A DNA stretch of 64,000 nt from UBA6224 sp963730375 (GCA_963730375.1 CAVSRJ010000001.1:248001-312000); one strand, 5' to 3'; positions 1-9,878 are shown, numbered from the stretch's first letter. The notes: a model not told the origin generated them from the sequence alone. Numbers and translations are program-made.

Positions 1-32
1 TATTGATTTGAGCAATCGACTGCATCCAGGTG

Positions 33-38
33 TATAAT
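33..38 (+). promoter_or_regulatory. Putative -10 box for the envelope operon
   Basis: TATAAT lies 32 bases before the ATG at 71. A weak -35 (TTGAGC, 8-13) sits 19 bases upstream. No good ribosome-binding site is visible before the ATG. This is a sequence-based guess only. Confidence 0.4.
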
Positions 39-70
39 AAGCACAAGCGTATTGTGGATTACATACATAT

Positions 71-3000
71 ATGTCTACCGAACTAAAGGACAGGCCAGCC
101 CATTCCGACTCTGACGGCGGTGAGGATAATGTCGGCCAACAACATGCCGATGAGATGTTCAATCAACTGACGTCTGACTCTCACATGAAGAAGGACGGCA
201 AATCCGGCGACCTTGGCGGCGACAAAAAGGATTCAAAGACCAACCCTGCCGACAGCATGGCCTCCGCTGGCGCAGCAGCGCAGAATTTTGCCAAGAATTT
301 TGGAACTAGTGCCGCCACTGCCGGCGCCGGTAGTTCGCTCACGGCACTCAACAAAGCCAAGAACTATTTCTGGGGTAGCAAGACTCGACGAAACACGACT
401 ATTGGCGGCGGTGTCGGTGGCATAATCGCCACCATCGTCATCGCGATGACGACGCTCATCTTGCCGCTAAAAATTGAGGGGCTGGTCAACAACCTCGAGG
501 CACGATTTGGCGCAGCCAGCCAGAAGGCAGCGCAAAAAACCACCGCGACGCTGTTTGATCGCTGGGTGCAAAAACACATCATGCCGAACATCGGTACGCC
601 CCGCTGTAAAACCCTGGTCGATGCCGGCTGTGTCTCAAAAGCTAGCGGCGTCAATCCGATCTCCCAGCTGTACAACTCCTGGCGAGAGGGTAAGCTCGAG
701 CGCAAAATGGCGGAGCGGTATGGCTTCCAGCTAACCAAAAATGGCAACGTCTGGCACCTGAAGCTCGATGGCAAGGACTACAACATCGGCAATGGATCGA
801 GCATCTACGGAGACAACGCCCACAGTGGTAACCGCCGAGAGATTAGAGCTGCCCTCAACAAACACCTGGATACGTTAACGCTGCGGGAAAAGATATCGTA
901 TCGATTTATTATCGCTCCCCACGTCCGCGCCAAGTATGGCATACGTCACTGCTGGAACGTCTGCAAGTACACCGATAAGGTCTACGAGTTCACCGACACA
1001 CACAAAGTAAAAACCAAGGCAGCCTTCGCCCAAACGACCCACCGCATTATTGAACCTATCTCCGCCAACTACGCACTCATATTCCAGTGTGTACTGACGA
1101 CCTGTGACCCAGATTTGGTCGATGCCACGAAGGGAGATTTGGACCGAACCTCAGAGATTGGCCACGATGTTCGGACAAACTTATTAAAATTTGCCGCCAG
1201 CTTTGGTAGCGAAGCACTAGAAGATGTCGTCAAGGCCGCAGACAAGATTGCCAAGGAGGGTTTTGCCAAATACTTTGGTCGCCTCGTCATCGAAAAGGTC
1301 TTCACAAAAGTCATAGGCGAGTCTGCCGGCAAGATTGCTGGGGCGGTTGGCAGTGAATTTATCCCGTATATTGGCGTGATTATCTTTCTGGTGCGTGTGG
1401 TCGTTCAGGCTGAAGTTATCGGCCCGGCCGTTAGACAGATTATTTACTTCACACTCAGCTCGGCTGCAGTTACCCAGTTCACGGAGTACCAGACAGTCCG
1501 TGACGAAATACGGGCGGGGCAGATGGATTCCACCCAACTCGGTGGCTATGTCAACGCAATTAGCACAAACGTCAACCCATATCAGCCAGGTGACCCCGAA
1601 TACGACCCAGAGGTAGCGAATAACATCTCGGATATGACCCAAACGCCCGTCTATAACGCCCTGTTCTCAAACCAAACCACGTCCATAAATGACCGGCCAA
1701 AAATAGATAAATCAAACCCACAATACGTCTGCCCAGAGGACGACAACAAGCCGGTGCCAACAGGCCAGGCGGTCTGTGGCAGCGAGGTGTTCGCCCGCGG
1801 CGTTGGGGTATTTGATTTTGTCACCGACGTATACGAGTTTGGTGACAACCCTATTAGCAAGTCTGCTAGGGGCTTGGGTCGAGCCATATTTGACGCTATC
1901 GATAGCGCCATCAGCTGGGCACTGGGCCCCTTGATAGATATCCTGGTATTTGGCTGTAAGACCTCACCGGTGTGTCAGCCCGGCGTAGATTACATAAAGA
2001 ATCAGCTAGGTGAATTCGGAAAATGGCTACTAGACACCTTTGTGGGCTCGCCATTCTCAACCAATATGAGTGGTGGTCGTACCGGCGATATGGTAATTGG
2101 TGGGGCTGACGCGTACTTCAACACCGATGTGTGTCAAAATCTGTACGGCTGTCAGCGAGTCAGTGACAAAGAGGCGTATGCCATCCAGAATCAGGCGCTC
2201 AATCAAGCCAAGCATGACTTCGCCCAGCGACCATTCTTTGCCCGTATGTTCAGCACCGACACACCGTACTCCATGCTATCGCGTGTAGCAATCCAGATGC
2301 CAGGCAGCCTCTCGATGTCCATACGAAGTATCAGCGATACCTTGATTAAGAGTCCGTTCGCCGTTATCAGCCAAGGCTTCGCATCGATACTGAACCCACA
2401 GCCGGCATTTGCTGGGGCTGGTGCTATCACCAAAGATCCATACGGCGTTCCTCAAACAGCATTTCCAGATGATAAAATCCCCGATGCGAATCATATCGAG
2501 TCATACTGGGATGACAATTGCGCCGACAAATACGACGAGAGCACTGGAGAGCTTGATATATCCGACTGGCTAAATGCCCAGGAACAAGACAAGGATAGTG
2601 GCTTGGCCGTCCCCGGCAAGGAAGCTGGCGCCAATAGGTGTCTACTGATTCTGCGCACCGCACAGTCAGGTGGTGGGCTATTCGACAAGAGCATGCTGCC
2701 GCCACCACCACAAATCAGCGTCAATGACGGTACCGCTACAACACCAACCAGTAATGGCAGCCTGCCGACAGGCACGGCCCAGGACCTCGCCAAACAGTTG
2801 ATGGTATACGTCAACCAGGGCAAGATAACCTGTCCGTTCGAAGTCAACTGCCGCGATATTCGTTTCACAGCCCAGGGCACAAGTATCAAGAACTTGTCAT
2901 GCTACGTCGACGCCCTAAACCCGAAGCTGCTCGGTATGTTACTGAAGCTAGCACAAATGGGCCACACGTTTAGCCTAACCGCACTGTGTAGTGACCACCC

Positions 3001-3265
3001 CAGCAACCCTTCCAGCCTTCATCACAAGGGTCGCGCAGCCGACTTCAACACGATTGACGGCACATTTATGGGGCCGAATGATACCTATTGGACGGGGGCC
3101 AGATTAACCGCTGGCAAAAATCTTGATCGCGACATTGTTTCGTTCATGCCGAAAACCTCAGCGCAGTTCGGCCAGGTACAGTGCCACCCAACATTCGACT
3201 TCTTCAGCGGGTACGTAACATATCCTGATTCATGTCACCACCAACACGTACAGGTGGTAGACTGA
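71..3265 (+). CDS. Large membrane/secreted protein with C-terminal M15-like peptidase domain
   Basis: A 1064-residue protein of a kind typical of Saccharibacteria. Residues 1-105 are hydrophilic and Gly/Ala/Lys rich. A glycine-rich membrane segment follows at about 112-135, and further hydrophobic stretches lie near 430-470 and 600-640. The last ~150 residues carry the hallmarks of peptidase family M15 (D-Ala-D-Ala carboxypeptidase/VanY-like): an SxHHKGRAADF motif near 983-992 and a terminal HHQHVQV motif near 1056-1062, which would supply the zinc ligands. I infer a surface-anchored peptidoglycan hydrolase. It could also be the VirB6-like component of a type IV secretion system, but I cannot prove that. 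It ends on TGATG, so the next gene is translationally coupled. Confidence 0.7.
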   Translation: MSTELKDRPAHSDSDGGEDNVGQQHADEMFNQLTSDSHMKKDGKSGDLGGDKKDSKTNPADSMASAGAAAQNFAKNFGTSAATAGAGSSLTALNKAKNYFWGSKTRRNTTIGGGVGGIIATIVIAMTTLILPLKIEGLVNNLEARFGAASQKAAQKTTATLFDRWVQKHIMPNIGTPRCKTLVDAGCVSKASGVNPISQLYNSWREGKLERKMAERYGFQLTKNGNVWHLKLDGKDYNIGNGSSIYGDNAHSGNRREIRAALNKHLDTLTLREKISYRFIIAPHVRAKYGIRHCWNVCKYTDKVYEFTDTHKVKTKAAFAQTTHRIIEPISANYALIFQCVLTTCDPDLVDATKGDLDRTSEIGHDVRTNLLKFAASFGSEALEDVVKAADKIAKEGFAKYFGRLVIEKVFTKVIGESAGKIAGAVGSEFIPYIGVIIFLVRVVVQAEVIGPAVRQIIYFTLSSAAVTQFTEYQTVRDEIRAGQMDSTQLGGYVNAISTNVNPYQPGDPEYDPEVANNISDMTQTPVYNALFSNQTTSINDRPKIDKSNPQYVCPEDDNKPVPTGQAVCGSEVFARGVGVFDFVTDVYEFGDNPISKSARGLGRAIFDAIDSAISWALGPLIDILVFGCKTSPVCQPGVDYIKNQLGEFGKWLLDTFVGSPFSTNMSGGRTGDMVIGGADAYFNTDVCQNLYGCQRVSDKEAYAIQNQALNQAKHDFAQRPFFARMFSTDTPYSMLSRVAIQMPGSLSMSIRSISDTLIKSPFAVISQGFASILNPQPAFAGAGAITKDPYGVPQTAFPDDKIPDANHIESYWDDNCADKYDESTGELDISDWLNAQEQDKDSGLAVPGKEAGANRCLLILRTAQSGGGLFDKSMLPPPPQISVNDGTATTPTSNGSLPTGTAQDLAKQLMVYVNQGKITCPFEVNCRDIRFTAQGTSIKNLSCYVDALNPKLLGMLLKLAQMGHTFSLTALCSDHPSNPSSLHHKGRAADFNTIDGTFMGPNDTYWTGARLTAGKNLDRDIVSFMPKTSAQFGQVQCHPTFDFFSGYVTYPDSCHHQHVQVVD

Positions 3266-4482
3266 TGAGTGTCATGACACGAACGCTCGCCAGCTGGATG
3301 AAACAGCTCGCCATACTGACAAGCCTGGCTGTGCTGGTTACGTTCAGTAATAATCTTGCGCTACAGGCACTGGCAGCCACCAACGACGAGCCGTGTGACC
3401 CAGCCATGTCAGTCCAAGACTGTCAGGCGCTGTATGGCTGGCCCAACTGGATTCCAGAAGAAGCTGGCATCAATGTTTGTGGCTCTGGCAGTGTCACCCT
3501 GACAGGTAGCGACAACCAAGAAAAAACGTGGAACTTCTTCAAGGGAAAGGGCCTTGCCAACGTCACCGTGGCTGCGATATTCGGCAATCTCATGCACGAA
3601 TCGACCCTCAGCCCTACCATTATCCAGAACGGAGGCACCAGCCAGGATCCAGCCGATGCGGGCGGTGGCGGATGGGGAATTGCTCAATGGACTCCTGGTG
3701 TTAAAGCCGAACAAGAGGCCGCAAAATACAAGATTACTAGTCCGATTTACGAGCTGGGAACACAACTTCAAATCGTCTGGGAGGAGCTCAACAAGACAGC
3801 GCCGACAGGTCAAACAAATGTCTTGGGCGGGCTTAAGAAACTTACCGATTTAACGGCCGCAGTCAGCTATTTTGAACTTCATTTTGAAGCCCCCGCGGAT
3901 CCAGCCGGCAGCCTGGCATCACGTGTTAACTTCGCCAAGGAGGGCTTACGTCTGTATGGCGGTGGCGACACTGTCATCAGCGCGGCCGACACGTCACCTT
4001 GCGGCAGCACCGGCAGCGTTAACTGTTCCGACACCGCCGGCGTCACCGGCGTGGCGAGAATTCTGTGCGAAGCAAAGAAGTATGACCCGGTAAGCTATGT
4101 CTGGGGAGCCGGACATGGGGGTGGCGCGGCCTGGCACAGCAGCTGCCCGACCATAGACGCCAGTTGTGGCCTCGACTGTAGCGGTTTGGTCAACCTGGCC
4201 GTCTACGACGCCTTTGGAGTCGATTTACGCCAGAATACGTACGCCGAGGTGTCTGACAAGCAACATTGGAAAGAGATAAGTGTTGATGCGCTGCAACCGG
4301 GGGATATCATCCAACCGAACCCTGATCACGTGGAAATCGTCGACCATATCTCAGGGGATCTCGTCTATACCTTTGGGGCACATTCCAATTCACCACCTCA
4401 GTCCACGCAAGTTGGCCCGGCATCTGCCCCGTACTCCAAAAATGGTATTTTACACGCGTTGCATTACGTAGGGTCAACATAA
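3265..4482 (+). CDS. Secreted peptidoglycan hydrolase: phage-tail-lysozyme plus NlpC/P60 domains
   Basis: 405 residues. The start at 3265 was chosen because it shares one base with the upstream stop (TGATG); an in-frame ATG at 3232 lies inside the previous gene. An N-terminal signal/membrane segment (about residues 10-38) ends with AATND. A lysozyme-like domain follows (about 65-205: TWNFFKGKG, AIFGNLMHEST, GWGIAQWTPG), then a linker and a C-terminal NlpC/P60 cysteine peptidase domain (about 265-405). The likely nucleophile is in LDCSGLVN and the histidine in PDHVEIVDH. Such bifunctional muramidase/endopeptidases remodel or pierce cell walls. In a lineage of epibiotic bacteria, a role in host attachment or DNA/protein transfer is plausible but inferred. 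Confidence 0.8.
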   Translation: MSVMTRTLASWMKQLAILTSLAVLVTFSNNLALQALAATNDEPCDPAMSVQDCQALYGWPNWIPEEAGINVCGSGSVTLTGSDNQEKTWNFFKGKGLANVTVAAIFGNLMHESTLSPTIIQNGGTSQDPADAGGGGWGIAQWTPGVKAEQEAAKYKITSPIYELGTQLQIVWEELNKTAPTGQTNVLGGLKKLTDLTAAVSYFELHFEAPADPAGSLASRVNFAKEGLRLYGGGDTVISAADTSPCGSTGSVNCSDTAGVTGVARILCEAKKYDPVSYVWGAGHGGGAAWHSSCPTIDASCGLDCSGLVNLAVYDAFGVDLRQNTYAEVSDKQHWKEISVDALQPGDIIQPNPDHVEIVDHISGDLVYTFGAHSNSPPQSTQVGPASAPYSKNGILHALHYVGST

Positions 4483-4498
4483 TTAGGAGGCAGGTGAG

Positions 4499-4927
4499 AT
4501 GCAGCAACAACCACAATACATTACCCGAGGCCTTGTGTTGGCAAGCGCAGCACTCGTCATCATGCTACTGGCGAGTATGATCATCAAGGCGACAGTTCTA
4601 CAGAATGTAACGACTACTAAACTTGATTCGGCACCCGCGCTAGCCGGAGCGGTCGCGCAGAGCCTCATCACGAACGATACCAATACTGTGGAGTTGTATG
4701 GCAGCGACTTTACCCTCAAAAACACCAAGTACTTCAGTGACAAAGACTGGGCGGTCAGCCGAGTCGTCGGCACCGACCAACAGACAGTTACGGTAGTGTT
4801 AAAGCGCGTTGATGGAGTGTACAGAGTAGTGGTAGGGCCGGGTTCAATTTTCTCTGGGTCAATCACCCGCAATACGCCAGCCGATGTTTCCTCGTACCTG
4901 CGCAAGGAGGGGCTGCTCCATGGATAA
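4499..4927 (+). CDS. Small single-pass membrane protein
   Basis: 142 residues, unknown family. A strong ribosome-binding site (AGGAGG) precedes the ATG. One transmembrane helix occupies about residues 13-33 (LVLASAALVIMLLASMI). The remainder is a soluble, probably extracytoplasmic domain with alternating beta-type sequence (VELYGSDFTLKN, DKDWAVSRVVGTDQ). It is third in the envelope operon and overlaps the next gene by 8 bases, so it probably works with its neighbours in the same envelope structure. No catalytic motif is visible. Confidence 0.6.
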   Translation: MQQQPQYITRGLVLASAALVIMLLASMIIKATVLQNVTTTKLDSAPALAGAVAQSLITNDTNTVELYGSDFTLKNTKYFSDKDWAVSRVVGTDQQTVTVVLKRVDGVYRVVVGPGSIFSGSITRNTPADVSSYLRKEGLLHG

Positions 4928-5657
4928 TCAAATGCCGAAGAGCCCGTTTGTGAATATAGCAATTGCCGTAGCATTACTGCTGACGGCGCTGGTTGGTTTC
5001 ATGACCGTGCGGGATGTCGTAGCGGCGCAGACAACGGGTGTCATTGACGTCACCAGTAGCAAGCCCGGGGCTATCATCACGATTAGCGGTAGCGAGACCC
5101 AGGCCGCCATAGCTGGGTATGGGTCGATAAAGATTCGCGTCCCTGAGGGTGATTATCTGGTTTCTGCGACCGTGCCCGGCTCGCAGACCGCCACAAACGT
5201 CCATGTGACGAACCAACAAACCACTGAAGCATCACTGGATTTGTCCAAGACAAATGCGTTACCGACCGTCAATGACATTGACTTCCAAAACTTCGAGGAA
5301 CTCATTACGAATGGCCTTTCCACTGGGCGGCTCAATAGTGTGCAGTTGGCGATATTTGACTACGACAACCATGCCAAGACTGCTAAGCTCCAATCTAACA
5401 CCATCTACACAGCACCCCTCAACCCAAACAGTAACGACTCGACATTCGGCCTAACGTTCAACCTGGATATAGACAACAAATCGTTCAAAGCTACGCTGCG
5501 CTATTCATTTGGCACAAAAATAACCCTGATACTCAACGACAAAACAACTAACAAACAGGTGTTCAAAGAGACGGTTGATGCAGCGACACTGTACGAGCAA
5601 CCGTCACCCACGCCCCCCAAGGGGTATAACAGTGCAGACGTCACTGAAGCTCTGTAG
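4920..5657 (+). CDS. Membrane-anchored protein with PEGA-like domain
   Basis: 245 residues from the ATG at 4920, preceded by AAGGAGG at 4904-4910; the longer frame from 4884 is inside the upstream gene. One N-terminal transmembrane helix (about 9-32) is followed by a short beta-sandwich repeat resembling PEGA domains (VIDVTSSKPGAIITISG, YGSIKIRVPEGDYLVSATVPG). PEGA domains occur in surface proteins and usually mediate non-catalytic contacts. The C-terminal ~120 residues are beta-rich and unrecognised. Its 3' end overlaps the convergent recF by 54 bases. Confidence 0.55.
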   Translation: MDNQMPKSPFVNIAIAVALLLTALVGFMTVRDVVAAQTTGVIDVTSSKPGAIITISGSETQAAIAGYGSIKIRVPEGDYLVSATVPGSQTATNVHVTNQQTTEASLDLSKTNALPTVNDIDFQNFEELITNGLSTGRLNSVQLAIFDYDNHAKTAKLQSNTIYTAPLNPNSNDSTFGLTFNLDIDNKSFKATLRYSFGTKITLILNDKTTNKQVFKETVDAATLYEQPSPTPPKGYNSADVTEAL

Positions 5658-6668
5658 AGCGATGTCAGCGTCTGTCGTCGTGATAAAGGTCTGGTAACGC
5701 GATAGGTAGTTTGTGAGGGCGTGACGGCGCGCTCCGTCCAGCTCACTAAAGACATCGTCGAGGAGGAGGAGCGGCTTTTGCTCGCGAACGGTTTCGATAC
5801 GATTGAGCTCTAGGATTTTGAGCGCTAAAACTGCGGTACGCGTTTCTCCTCGCGATGCGCTCAGAGCACCCAACCGACCATCAAACCACACCGCCATGTC
5901 GTCACGATGCGGTCCGGTGCCGGTAAAGCCGCGAGCCACATCGACATCATGCTGCTGCTCGAGCCTCCGCAACATGCTGCTTTCGTACTGTTCGATGTTG
6001 CATGGTGTGTCGTAATCAACGGTCACCTCAGTGTCACTGTGTGATAGTGTCTGATACAACTCGGTGATGGAGCGCTGTAACTCAGCTATGACATCGGTGC
6101 GGTCTCGCACAATTTCACCCGCCAGCTGGCTCAGTCGTATATTCCAAACGAACAGTTGGTCTTGCTGGGGTCGATGATGGAAGTGCTTGAGCAGGGCATT
6201 ACGCTGGGCTAACGCCTGCCGATACTTCCGCAAACTCGTGGCATAGGTTGGCACGGTTTGAGTGAGGACTTCGTCGAGATAGCTGCGCCGACGCTCCGGC
6301 GACCCGGCCAGCAACCGTAAGTGATTCGGTTCAAACACTACGACTGGTAACGTCCGGGTGAGCGGCAGGCGACGCAGTGGGGTCTCATTAATAATGTATG
6401 ACTTCTTAACGGCTTGGTCGGGTGTGAGCTTGACTGTACGATCGCCGCTATCAGTTTGGGCGTCCAGCCGCGACCACGGCGCATCAAACTGCACCAGATC
6501 CGTATCCTTCGCCCGGTACGACACACCACGAGCCGCAACCAAAATTGCCTCGAGTAGGTTGGTCTTTCCGCTGGCGTTCGGCCCAACGATTATCGTCACC
6601 TCTGGATTAAACTCAAATGACTCGTCGGTGTACGAGCGAAAATGCTGTAAACGAATATTCGTAATCAT
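5604..6668 (-). CDS. recF: DNA replication and repair protein RecF
   Basis: 354 residues, normal RecF length. It is an SMC-like ABC ATPase that binds gapped DNA and loads RecA with RecOR. Visible motifs: N-terminal IRLQHFRSY, Walker A GPNASGKTN at about 29-37, signature SRGETRT near 290, and Walker B/D-loop LLLLDDVFSELDG near 318-330. It lies directly downstream of dnaN in the conserved dnaA-dnaN-recF order. Gene order and motifs make the call secure. The last 54 bases overlap the convergent PEGA-protein gene. Confidence 0.96.
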   Translation of the reverse strand: MITNIRLQHFRSYTDESFEFNPEVTIIVGPNASGKTNLLEAILVAARGVSYRAKDTDLVQFDAPWSRLDAQTDSGDRTVKLTPDQAVKKSYIINETPLRRLPLTRTLPVVVFEPNHLRLLAGSPERRRSYLDEVLTQTVPTYATSLRKYRQALAQRNALLKHFHHRPQQDQLFVWNIRLSQLAGEIVRDRTDVIAELQRSITELYQTLSHSDTEVTVDYDTPCNIEQYESSMLRRLEQQHDVDVARGFTGTGPHRDDMAVWFDGRLGALSASRGETRTAVLALKILELNRIETVREQKPLLLLDDVFSELDGARRHALTNYLSRYQTFITTTDADIALQSFSDVCTVIPLGGRG

Positions 6669-6724
6669 ATAGTGCCGCTCGTACCTCTCATAGCACTAGT
6701 GTACCTGGACACTATCAAGTACGC

Positions 6725-7819
6725 CTATGATTTTAGTGGCATAATCACGTGGGTGTAGTCACTGCCACTGGCAGCACGCACGACAATAGGTTCTAGTTTG
6801 CCGTTGAACGCAAACTCCACCTCATCATCACCAATCGCATTCAGCGCATCGAGCAAATAGCGCGAATTGAGGGTGATCGAGCCGGTACCACTTACCACAG
6901 CAGCGGCATTGGCGGTGTTTTCGCCCAGTTGCGATGCGACGGAGTGAATACTGAGCTGTTTATCGGTCTCGTCGACTTGAATCGTGATACTCCCGGCACT
7001 TTCTCGAGCAAACAGGCTCGATACTTTCGTGACATTGACGAGCTCAGCTCGCTTTAGTTTGGCTGATACCTCGAATTTCGCCGGGATGAGCTTTTGGTAG
7101 TCTGGATAATTACCCTCGAGCAAACGTGCAACGAGCTCCACATCCGCCACCTGGAATAAGACCTGTTGGTCATCATAGGTAATTGTCACCTCATCATCAC
7201 TATCGCCCAGGATACGCAGCAAATCCTGCATAGCGGTTGCGGGAATCAGCAGATTGACATCTTGTTTGAGTTTAATCTTGAGCGTCTTTTCGGCCAATCG
7301 ATAGCTGTCCGTGGCCGCAACATGCAGCGCCGATCCACCACCGCGCAAAAGTAATCCAGTAAGCACCGGGCGCGACTCATCGCTCGAAGCGGCAAACACG
7401 ACTTGCTGGAGTGTCTGTCGCAACTGTGAGCTGGGGATCTGGATAGTCTCACCTGATTCTATTGCTGGCATGACTGGGAAGTCGTCAGCCACGACCCCGT
7501 TCACGATGGAGTTGTATTTGTCGGTTGTAATATGCAGCTTGGTATCTTCTAGTTTTAGATCAATAACACCATCGGGTAGGCTACTGACAAAATCTTGCAT
7601 CAGTCGAGCGGGAACCGTAATAGAACCTTCCTCCGAAACCTTTGTACCAACATACTGTGTAATGGCAATATCCAGGTTGGTCGCACTAATACTTAGCCTG
7701 GTGCCGCTGGCTTTTATGAGGACATTGGCTAGGATGGGGAGTTGGTTACGAGTATTGGCTACACGAGCTACGGTGCTGAGTGCTCGGTTCAGATTCTGCT
7801 GAGTTACTTGAAGCCTCAT
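6725..7819 (-). CDS. dnaN: DNA polymerase III subunit beta (sliding clamp)
   Basis: 364 residues, standard beta-clamp length with three repeated clamp domains (about 1-120, 125-240, 243-364). Family-typical stretches include the N-terminal LQVTQQNLNRALSTVARV, the central ESRPVLTGLLL and the C-terminal VIMPLKS. It forms the processivity ring for the replicative polymerase. It sits between dnaA and recF, 256 bases after dnaA. The spacer 7820-8075 contains no convincing gene; a poor Shine-Dalgarno (GAAAGGAAT) precedes the ATG. Confidence 0.97.
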   Translation of the reverse strand: MRLQVTQQNLNRALSTVARVANTRNQLPILANVLIKASGTRLSISATNLDIAITQYVGTKVSEEGSITVPARLMQDFVSSLPDGVIDLKLEDTKLHITTDKYNSIVNGVVADDFPVMPAIESGETIQIPSSQLRQTLQQVVFAASSDESRPVLTGLLLRGGGSALHVAATDSYRLAEKTLKIKLKQDVNLLIPATAMQDLLRILGDSDDEVTITYDDQQVLFQVADVELVARLLEGNYPDYQKLIPAKFEVSAKLKRAELVNVTKVSSLFARESAGSITIQVDETDKQLSIHSVASQLGENTANAAAVVSGTGSITLNSRYLLDALNAIGDDEVEFAFNGKLEPIVVRAASGSDYTHVIMPLKS

Positions 7820-8075
7820 GTGTTAGTAATTCCTTTCTTTCCTTAATTCGTGGTTGCTTATTATAGGTACAGTGGATAATGCGGATAACTCTCCGCTACC
7901 AGGGAAAAAGGCGAAGTATTGGGTGTGGAAAGCCGACTGGAAAACCTGTGTGAAGCGCTCGGGTAACTCGCCCGCTTTGTGCACACGGGCGGCAATGTTG
8001 TGTACGGCGCGTGTGTACAAGGCGTGGAGTTGTACTGAGTTCATCCCCAGACTGTACACATTTTTTACACAGCTT

Positions 8076-9476
8076 CTAGGCATATAAACGCTCCTTGATT
8101 TCACCAATAGCCGTACGAATGTCGGCGTCAATTTGGCTTTCACGTTCGATTTTCTCGACAGAGTGTATGGCGGTGGTGTGATCTTTGCGGCCAAGCTCAT
8201 GGGCAATCTTCGGAAAGCTGAGGTGCAGCTCACTACGTAAGATATACATAGCAACCTGGCGAGGTACAACGATGTCTTTGTCGCGTTTTGGTCCCATGAT
8301 ATCGTCCATTGAGACCTGGAAGTGCCGGGCGGTCCGCTCAATAATTTGCTTTGCACTGATATGCTTTGGCCGTGTTTTGTTAGCCCCAAGCAAACTCGTG
8401 GCGATGCCTAGCGTTGGCTCAAGTCCGCGCATTTCACAAAACGCCAACACCTGGTTGAGTGCGCCTTCGAGTTCGCGAATATTAGTCTGCACATTGGTAG
8501 CCAAGAACTCCACCAAGTCATTCGGCAACTCGACTTCGTGGGTGTGAGCCTTGGTCTGGACGATGGCGCAGCGAGTTTCAAAATCCGGGTTCTGCATATC
8601 TATCGTCATCCCCCAAGCAAAACGGGAACGCAAACGTTCCTCCAGTGTTGGAATATCCTTGGGTGGTCGATCAGAGCTAATGATAATTTGCTTGTTGGCT
8701 TGGTGCAGGGCATTAAAGGTGTGGAAGAACTCTTCCTGCATCTTTTCCTTGCCGGCGATGAATTGCACATCATCGATAATTAACACATCGATCGTACGGT
8801 ATCGGCCGGCAAACCCGGCGGTTTTCTTGAATCGGATGGCATCGACAAACTCCTGAACGAACTGCTCAGTTGTCACATAGAGCACTTTGGCTTGCGGATT
8901 TTTGGCAACCACCTCATTACCAACGGCTTGAATAAGGTGTGTTTTACCGATACCAACCCCACCATACAAGAACAGCGGGTTGTACTTACTGCCAGGGTAG
9001 TTAGAGATAGATTGGCAGGCCGCAAATGCCAGCTCGTTGCCTGAGCCGACGATGAAATTATCAAACGTGTATTTCTTGTTAATACCCTGACGGTAGCTGT
9101 GCGAGAAACCACCCTCATCGGGCGCTTTGACCGGGAAGACTTGTGCGGGCTGGGAATGGTGTTGCGGGGCTTGGGGTCGCGCTTGGCTTGGTGTAGGGCG
9201 AGGCTCAGATGGCGACTCGTTTGGAATGCGTGCCGTGTGTATTTTGTACACAACGTTCTCGGGCGTGAAGCCATTTTTACGAAGGGTTTCCACAATTAAC
9301 TCATGGTACTTGCGCTCAAGCTGTTGTTTTACGAACACATTGGCGACGCCGATTGTGGCTTGGGATTCGTCGATGTCGAGAAGGGCAGTGTTCTTAAACC
9401 ACGTCATGAAGTTACCGCGCGATATCGATAGTTCGATTTCGCCGAGCACCGCCTGCCAGGTGGCGTATTGTGACAT
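8076..9476 (-). CDS. dnaA: Chromosomal replication initiator protein DnaA
   Basis: 466 residues from the ATG at 9476, chosen because GGGGAG lies 8 bases upstream and the protein then begins MSQYATWQAVL. A TATACT -10 candidate lies just upstream. Domain I is about 1-85, then a Pro/Gln-rich linker (about 95-135). The AAA+ domain has Walker A GGVGIGKTH and Walker B VLIIDDVQF, and the C-terminal DnaA-box-binding domain has the signature GRKDHTTAIHS. It binds DnaA boxes and opens the origin. Its start faces the oriC-like region and rpmH, the canonical bacterial arrangement. Confidence 0.97.
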   Translation of the reverse strand: MSQYATWQAVLGEIELSISRGNFMTWFKNTALLDIDESQATIGVANVFVKQQLERKYHELIVETLRKNGFTPENVVYKIHTARIPNESPSEPRPTPSQARPQAPQHHSQPAQVFPVKAPDEGGFSHSYRQGINKKYTFDNFIVGSGNELAFAACQSISNYPGSKYNPLFLYGGVGIGKTHLIQAVGNEVVAKNPQAKVLYVTTEQFVQEFVDAIRFKKTAGFAGRYRTIDVLIIDDVQFIAGKEKMQEEFFHTFNALHQANKQIIISSDRPPKDIPTLEERLRSRFAWGMTIDMQNPDFETRCAIVQTKAHTHEVELPNDLVEFLATNVQTNIRELEGALNQVLAFCEMRGLEPTLGIATSLLGANKTRPKHISAKQIIERTARHFQVSMDDIMGPKRDKDIVVPRQVAMYILRSELHLSFPKIAHELGRKDHTTAIHSVEKIERESQIDADIRTAIGEIKERLYA

Positions 9477-9723
9477 TGCCGGACTCCCCATAGTGTTCAT
9501 GAGTATAACGAAGTTTTGGGCAGTTTTCCACAGATTTTTTGGGACTAGCGAGGCGCTGCTAAAAATCTCACACAACGGGGGTAGGGTTTATCCACAGGTT
9601 CAAGTCTAATCTGTAAAGCTGTGGATTAGGATTGCGAAAAGGTGGAAAAATTGATAGGATTAGTGGGTTAAATATTGTTAATTTCACCTGGTTTTAGGTG
9701 AGTAAGATACGAGAGAGTACAAC
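9477..9723. other. Probable replication origin (oriC)
   Basis: This spacer between divergent dnaA and rpmH holds a perfect DnaA box TTATCCACA (9588-9596), a one-mismatch box on the other strand (9620-9628, reading TAATCCACA) and a third candidate TTTTCCACA (9524-9532). These are followed by an AT-rich stretch (about 9650-9705) suitable for unwinding. Position next to dnaA and the dnaN/recF and rpmH/rnpA flanks are the classical oriC context. GC-skew analysis of the whole genome would confirm it. Confidence 0.8.
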
Positions 9724-9861
9724 ATGCCAAAGCGCACCTACCAACCCAAAAAGCGCCAGCGCTCGCGTGAACATGGATTTTTCAAACGTATGGCCAGCAA
9801 GACTGGACGTAATATTTTGAGAAGCCGACGCAATAAGGGCCGAGCCCGCCTCACCCACTAA
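9724..9861 (+). CDS. rpmH: 50S ribosomal protein L34
   Basis: 45 residues, too short for most gene-length cut-offs. Starts MPKRTYQPKKRQR, then SREHGFFKRMASKTGRN and ends RARLTH, a textbook L34 sequence: extremely basic, forming an rRNA-binding helix in the large subunit. It is first in the conserved rpmH-rnpA-yidC-jag order at the origin. Confidence 0.97.
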   Translation: MPKRTYQPKKRQRSREHGFFKRMASKTGRNILRSRRNKGRARLTH

Positions 9862-9878
9862 ACACATCAACACGACAC

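Noticed and set aside
7823..8389. 188-codon open frame on the - strand between dnaN and dnaA
   Set aside because: More than half is inside dnaA in another frame, composition is atypical and there is no ribosome-binding site.
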